The position numbers and the translations under genes were made by a program. Positions 58,499-64,000 of a DNA stretch of 64,000 nucleotides are shown here, in pieces. The stretch covers positions 67,028,914 to 67,092,913 of the forward strand of contig CM063109.1 of NCBI GenBank assembly GCA_031841125.1, in the 5' to 3' direction. Each line of letters opens with the position of its first letter. Position 1 is the first letter of the stretch. The notes under the pieces are model-generated. The model was not told the DNA's origin and did not search any database. It saw nothing but the letters and a program-made list of their open reading frames with translations. The DNA is from Acanthococcus lagerstroemiae (Eukaryota > Arthropoda > Insecta > Hemiptera > Eriococcidae).

Positions 58499-60029
58499 AA
58501 ATATAAGACAGTTTATGATTGGTTGATACTCTGTTACAATGCTACTAAGTACCGACTACATACGGCTGGTGCCTGCAAGCTGGTCTACAATAAATTCTCA
58601 ATCTTCCCTGAAAATGACTCCCTACCCAAAATTTCTTTCCTTCCCAGGTTTTTTTAAATTAAAAAATGTGGTTTTTTCCACCGGGTACGCGTGCTTTAGT
58701 GCAATTAAACTTTAGCTGGCCTTGATTGAAAAATGGGATTTTTCTGAAGACACAAGTCGAAATCTTGCTGAAAAATGAAGTACGTAGATAGTCATTTTTT
58801 ATCACTTTTTCAGTTTTTCATGTCGTTTTTTTCATTTTTTGAACAGAAGTTCTGTCCTCACTTGAATACCTGAGGGTTTGTGAGGCTAACGCTAGAAGTT
58901 GATGACCTCTTCTTCGTCCTCTTTTATTCATGAGTCGGCAAATTTCAATATCAGTATTGTCAATTTACTTACTTCGGTGCTAAACTGGCCAACTTTTCTA
59001 AGTTGTGAGCACTTTTTTTTTCGGAAATGATTTTTGAATATTGCTCTTCTTTAACAACCTTTACCAATTTTTTTCTTCTTAAAGTTTGGCCATTTTGGAG
59101 CCTTTTTCGAAAGATTTAAATATCTAGAAATATTGTGATAATTTCTTCCTACTTCTTTGCACCTCTATAAATCTCGAGTAGGCACACGCTGCCCGCTAAC
59201 CAGTCCATTATTTAAAAAGTGGGTAGATTTTCTATTGAATTCGATTTCAGTCCAGTGATTTTAGTAGGATGATCTGTGGCAAAATTCGGATAAAAAATAC
59301 ATGTTTATGAATTTCTTTACTTGGAGTTATTTTCTTATTCTTTCAGGTAATGTTTGATATATTCTAAAAGAAAATATGTAATAAAATTTAAGAGAAGGGT
59401 CAATTGAGGACCTAACTTTCTAAACGCGCTTAATCCAAAAATCGAAAATCAAGGTAGTAGCGCAGTCTGGTGGAGAAAGTCAAGAGGCACCTTTCATAAT
59501 TGGTTTCACGATTTTGTCACGACTTAGAGCCAGCTGAACCTTTCTTTCGTTCTTTTTCATAATGTTGAATTACTTGTTTTTTCAAATTTTATGAATATAA
59601 AACTTACGACTGTAAATCATACTTGTTTTTCCCTGGGGAGGGAGGGGTACAAGAATGCCTGAAGAGTGAAGGGAGGCATTGTTCACGTGTGCCTCGTTCA
59701 CTGGAATGGTCATCTCTAAACTGTATTCTAGGTCAAGATGTACGAATTTTGACTTTTCACAAGTATGACCTGGTCTGCCAAAACAACCAAGTCCACGACT
59801 TCCCCCACTTTACACTCCCGTAGCTCGAAGACTTTTTGCACGCCAACCTTCATACTTTGGTAGTATTAGCATTGACCCGTGCTCTTCCCATCCACGCAAT
59901 TGAATCAGTATTACCACTTATCGTTCGCGAGTCAGAATGTTTTTTTTTCTTCGATTTCCCAACATTTCGTTTTTTTGAACGAACCGCGTTTTGGAAGTCA
60001 GGTCCTCGGTTATTTTAATCTTGTATAAA
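58499..60029. other. No gene recognised
   Basis: AT-rich. The plus-strand frames 59623-59823 and 59836-60018 show no motif. Confidence 0.4.
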
Positions 60030-60712
60030 AACTACATTAAGAATAGAAGGAGAGAAAGGGGAGGCTAATGTAGAAAAATGTGTAAGGCAGGAGTGCTCCT
60101 TATCCAGAATTATTTAATAGTGGGCTATATAAAATGAATAAAATAAAAATTTGACGCAGGTGTAAATATACTTGGAAAGCGAGTGAAGTTGCTCAGGTTG
60201 GCAGATGATATTGTCTTATTAGTTGAAAGAAGTATTGATTTGGAAGACATTTTAAATGGAATAGAGGAGATTCCGGGTATAGAATATCGTATAAAATTAA
60301 TAAAAATAAAGTGGTGTGTAATCGATGTGAACATGATATAGGCTTAAATATAAAAATTGGTCAGGAAACAGTTGAGGAAGTAAGTGAATTTTGCTATTTA
60401 AGGAGTAAAATAAAAGAGGGAAGGAGTAAAAGGGATATTAGAAGTAGAATAGCACAAGCTACTCGTAAAGAGAAGGATCGAGGCTTTTGGGATGTGATGA
60501 TACAGGCGGATACTTAGCATCAAATGGACGGATAGGTTAAGAAATGAGGAAGTACTTAACAGAGTAGGAGGTAAAATGGGTATTTGAAATTGTCTGAAGA
60601 GGAGGAGAGATAAACTAATAGGGCATAACTTGAGGCACCCAGGAATAATATCACTGCTGCTAGAAAGAAGGCTGGAAGGAAAGAATTGGGTAGGTCGGCA
60701 AAGATATCATCA
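60030..60712 (+). pseudogene. Dead LINE, reverse transcriptase to C-terminus
   Basis: Reads CVRQECSLS (RT motif RQGCSLSP decayed, near 60084), GKRVKLLRLADDIVLLVERS (60176-60233) with the YADD-type box as LADD, and at the C-terminus IKWTDRLRNEEVLNRVGGKM then IGHNLRHPGIISLLLERRLE. Several frameshifts and stops. It ends in ATCATCATCA-like repeats near 60703-60715. The family is related to, but distinct from, the LINE at 52725. The endonuclease part is missing (5' truncation). Confidence 0.85.
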
Positions 60713-61050
60713 TCATATCAATGTTCCTGCTCATTTTGAATTGATAGATTAGAAGATCTCGAGTTTAATACTGTAGTTATTCACCAGTCTTCCTGTTCAC
60801 ATACTACCCCGGCATAAGGGGCAAAAGACGAACCCCCTGGGGTAAAAAGCGTGCGTATATTTTCGATGTAATGTTCAATACTACAACATAAGCTATAAGG
60901 AAAAAAATTTATTATCTCCTTTTTTACGTAAGTGTTGTGAAGAAATTAAATTGAACATTGTTGCCGAAGAATGAACATGAAAAATACCTCAACGCCAGAA
61001 AGTGTGACACTGATACGAATAGTTAATTACACGTGCGCTTTTTGCCCCAG

Positions 61051-61210
61051 CAGGGCCGCCGAGAGGGGGGTACTTTTCCCCCGGGCCCGGGTTTTTTGAG
61101 AGGGCCCGCATAGTCACAGAAATTATAATTATCAAATAGAAAATATGCCTTTTTATGAGCAAATACCGCAGATTTTCCCCCCGGGCCCGGTTTGGCTCTT
61201 GGTGGCCCTG
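61051..61210. mobile_element. hAT-type MITE, CAGGGCCGCC ends, perfect 8-bp duplication
   Basis: CAGGGCCGCCGAGAG is mirrored by CTCTTGGTGGCCCTG. TGCCCCAG flanks both sides exactly (61043-61050 and 61211-61218). The interior has two CCCCCGGGCCCGG blocks in inverted arrangement. 160 bp, non-coding; the plus-strand frame 61145-61357 only overlaps it. Confidence 0.88.
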
Positions 61211-61218
61211 TGCCCCAG

Positions 61219-63345
61219 ATCTATTCGTCTTTTACCCCAGCACTGTTCACATTTTGCCTCACAAATTTCATTGCTCCTTATTATTCTTTTTACATCATTA
61301 TTTCGCAACTTCCAAGTAATGGTGTTTGGAAAGCTAATAAAATTTGCTACTCAGTAATATAAAAACATCCTAGAATTGACTTTGTGGACATGTGGACCTT
61401 GAAAATAATAATGTTTTTGTTTCCAAATTTTCCCTTCTTTTCGGGAACCGTAGGGAAACTTTTGTTTCATGCTCTGTTCCACCCCCCCCCCCCCTTGATG
61501 GAAACAAACCTAAATTTAATAAGAAAATAACAGTTTAGGTTATCTTGTACATGATATTATGATAGAAAATCTCAGTCAAATATTGTATTTAAAAGTGATA
61601 CACAACTCTCAAGTTTTTAACGAGGCAAAAACCCTATTACGTACAGTTTACTGTAATCTGTTTTCTGTTGAAAACGAGCCAGAACGAGACGAGCAGAAAT
61701 TCAGGCTTCTTGGACAATTCTGCAATCTAAGGTCCTTGTTACCAATGGGAAATAATATTACTCATAAATGTGAATCACTTACGCTCGTCTTCTTCGTGTT
61801 TAGTCTCCGTTCAACTCAAAATGACCGCCGGTTGTTGCCATGATTGGACATCAAATACGACTACCGCGTTATTGACAGGGTAAGGGTTAAGTGATGTTAA
61901 AGTCGATAAGTATGAGTACGTAGCAGTGTCGTCAGCAAAATATTAATCAATTCGAGGAAAGTGAGTCGCAGAATTGCGTTAACGATTATAAGTCAATTAA
62001 ATTCTAACAGCAGCGTTGAAATGTTTTGGATAATGAGGGGAACAAGGTTGTTCTTTTTTCGAGGTATTGTGCAGCCTCTATTTATTTTTAGTTGTCTGAT
62101 TTCAATTCTCATTAGGAGTAAGAATAATTGTTTTCAGAATTTAGATTGCGGTATAGGTCAATTAGTAGGGTTTGTATAGCCCGTTAAAAATATAGATTTT
62201 GAGATGGAGTCGTACTGAAACGTCTAAGAAGAATTCATGTCGTTTTAAATTTCCGTATTTCCGTATGTTGTTCGCGAGTGTATAGGTATGTAATAAATAG
62301 CCTAGCCCCATCTTTTTCTTAATCGAAAGGTCTCATTGAAGTGCGTGAAAGTATAGAATGCTAATTTGGCGGTATGTCTGGTTTCTTTCGAGTTGGAATA
62401 AATTCATCCCTTCCTATTCAGGAGTTTACATGTATCACCAGATTTGAAATTTCTTAGAAAATGTATCAACCTAATTATCGAAAGGGAGGTTTCTTCAATC
62501 GCTCATTTTTAATATCAAGTCAGATTGTTAATTAAGCCCCGATTTTGTGTTTCAAAATCCGAACTTCCCTCTTGAAACGGGCAAAATAAATTTGACTTGT
62601 ATAAAACTGGATGAGACATCGAAGTGAAGCTTTTTCAGATTGTTGATTTCAAATATTGCTATGAATTTTTCGACTAGTCTATACTGGAGCACATGAACCA
62701 ATATTTTCATCTGACATAGAAGGTTCCAAATTGAGGCCGGATTTGAAATCTATGAGAATATTCGAAATCAACTCAGAAAACTACCATTTAGATAATTTGT
62801 CCGGTTTCTGAATCTGGTCAGTTTTGTCTATTTCAAATGTGAAATTTGAATTTTGGGCACAAATTCGGGGCTGGATCAACCACCCCTGTGTTATTATGAA
62901 TAATGAAATTGTGTTTCAATGACTGGGGTAAGGACTTTCATTTTGTGTTTCAATAGGCCCAAGTATGAAAAACTGAATCGAAATCTCAGGTATTGTACAT
63001 TGGAGATCACAGAATTCAGTTCGTATCAATTTTGAGAATTGAGTCACCTGAGGCCTGGGGATGGGTTGAATTGGAGAAATGTGAAAAGCACAATACGGTT
63101 TTTGATTCTCAGTTAACTGTTGTGGTATGCACGTAAGGATGTACTAACGATCAAAATGTCCTGAAATACACATCTAATCATAGGTTTTCAGTATCACTAA
63201 ATTCAGTTTTTTGACTTCAGTCATCTAGAAGTGGAGATGACGTGTCAGATCTTTATATTATTAAATTTCAGGATAATCCTGAAACCCTTTCTCGGGTACT
63301 ACGAATTTCAATTTAATGAATACCTATCAAAAAAATATGCTTACC
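61219..63345. other. No gene recognised
   Basis: A C run lies near 61482-61494. The frame 61559-61843 plus (94 residues) has no domain that I recognise and no splice context tying it to the RhoGAP gene. From 62.2 kb on the DNA is featureless. Confidence 0.4.
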
Positions 63346-63607
63346 CAGAGACGAAACTTACTTTCAGTTGGAAAGTTTGTCGACAAATATTTTTTGAAAA
63401 CTGAAAATTCGCCAACAAAATTTGTAAAAATTGAAAATTTGCCAATTTTTTAATCAGAATATTTTTCTATTGAAAACAAAAGGAAACAAACAAACAAACG
63501 TTCTGGAAAAATGAAAAATTCAAATGAACAGTTTCGAAATATGCCGACTGCCAAATTATTGGGGGGAGGGTGGGTCAACCCTTTACACCCCCATAGTTTT
63601 GTCACTG
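63346..63607. mobile_element. hAT-type MITE, CAGAGACGAAACT ends, perfect 8-bp duplication
   Basis: CAGAGACGAAACT is mirrored by ATAGTTTTGTCACTG with two mismatches. TGCTTACC flanks both sides exactly (63338-63345 and 63608-63615). The interior matches 11382-11639 in reverse orientation (GTTTGTCGACAAATATTTTT, AACTGAAAATTCGCCAA). Frames at 63450-63747 on both strands run across it and are not genes. Confidence 0.87.
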
Positions 63608-63792
63608 TGCTTACCAATCTTGAAAACTCCAATACATTGTCCCATTTTAATCCCTCCACCCTCAGGTGCCATGAATTTGAAAATACAGATCAAATTATAT
63701 CGGAATTAGCAACTTTGAAAAATCTGTTTATGAAATATGTGAACTAGAATCATGAAATGTGCTTCTTGTGCGAAAACAGGTTTTTGAGATAA

Positions 63793-63872
63793 ACGAGTGT
63801 AAGATGGGATGGTGGTAGTGGTGCGCACAGATGTACATAACGTGTACATCTGTGGTGGTGCGTTTACTCGTT
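63793..63872. repeat. Short hairpin, CACAGATGTACA stem
   Basis: CACAGATGTACA, loop TAACG, TGTACATCTGTG, with an outer pair AACGAGT and ACTCGTT. The inner stem is perfect over 12 bp. It may be a small foldback element remnant. Confidence 0.55.
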
Positions 63873-64000
63873 GCTATGACAACTACGTTTCGAATTTTCG
63901 TTCTCTGTCATTCCTGTAGGCCTGTTTCACACGACACCATGTAGGTAAATAGATGTTTTTAAACTTGTGACGTAGTTTTCAAATACAATTTGTGAAAAAA

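Noticed and set aside
61559..61843. Possible further exon of the RhoGAP gene
   Set aside because: No acceptor in the needed phase that I trust, and no RhoGAP or known C-terminal motif.
1..64000. CRISPR arrays, bacterial operons or integrated viral genes
   Set aside because: No regularly spaced identical short repeats, no bacterial gene layout, and no viral coding motifs were seen; the LINE remnants are non-LTR retrotransposons.

Overview
This window looks like nuclear DNA of an animal, most probably an arthropod (insect-like). It is AT-rich, intron-bearing and extremely dense in short inverted-repeat transposons and in decayed LINEs of the endonuclease/reverse-transcriptase type common in insect genomes. 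There is no sign of bacterial gene organisation. The species cannot be told from the sequence. Almost all ORFs over 60 codons are chance frames or lie inside repeats.

Gene. I can support one host protein-coding gene, on the + strand from about 41.9 to 57.4 kb. Five exons, at 41887-42027, 50430-50610, 56242-56454, 56992-57247 and probably 57323-57374, join in frame at GT/AG sites and encode a protein of about 280 residues carrying a RhoGAP fold. Closest in look is the FAM13-type RhoGAP, from memory of the family. The arginine finger is replaced by valine, and two other usual contact residues are also changed, so it may be a pseudo-GAP. A CpG-rich block at 24.05-24.37 kb ending in a good splice donor is a candidate promoter and 5' non-coding exon for this gene, which would make 24.4-41.85 kb its first intron.

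Mobile DNA by region. 1-10 kb: inverted-repeat elements, a LINE tail, a GC-rich retroposed sequence with a 16-bp target duplication, and a hAT element with a perfect 8-bp target duplication. 11-14 kb: three foldback elements. 15.6-20.6 kb: a near-continuous block of TA-flanked elements with nested insertions. 21.2-23.4 kb: a decayed coiled-coil gene, a truncated PIF/Harbinger transposase next to an array of GTGTTAY motifs, and a LINE tail. 25-36.6 kb: scattered MITEs and duplications. 36.7-39.3 kb: a diverged tandem array that has taken at least three separate element insertions, followed by a 766-bp hAT-like element carrying its own 83-bp repeats. Introns of the RhoGAP gene (42-57 kb): MITEs, a second copy of the GC-rich retroposed sequence, a 2.4-kb dead LINE and a 234-bp near-perfect palindrome 50 bp after exon 3. 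57.4-64 kb: another dead LINE and two hAT-type MITEs with perfect 8-bp target duplications.

The two observations I would follow first are the apparently catalytically dead RhoGAP, and the GC-rich 107-146 bp sequence that occurs twice with the same 5' end, different 3' ends and long target duplications, which is how retroposed copies of a small structured RNA would look.
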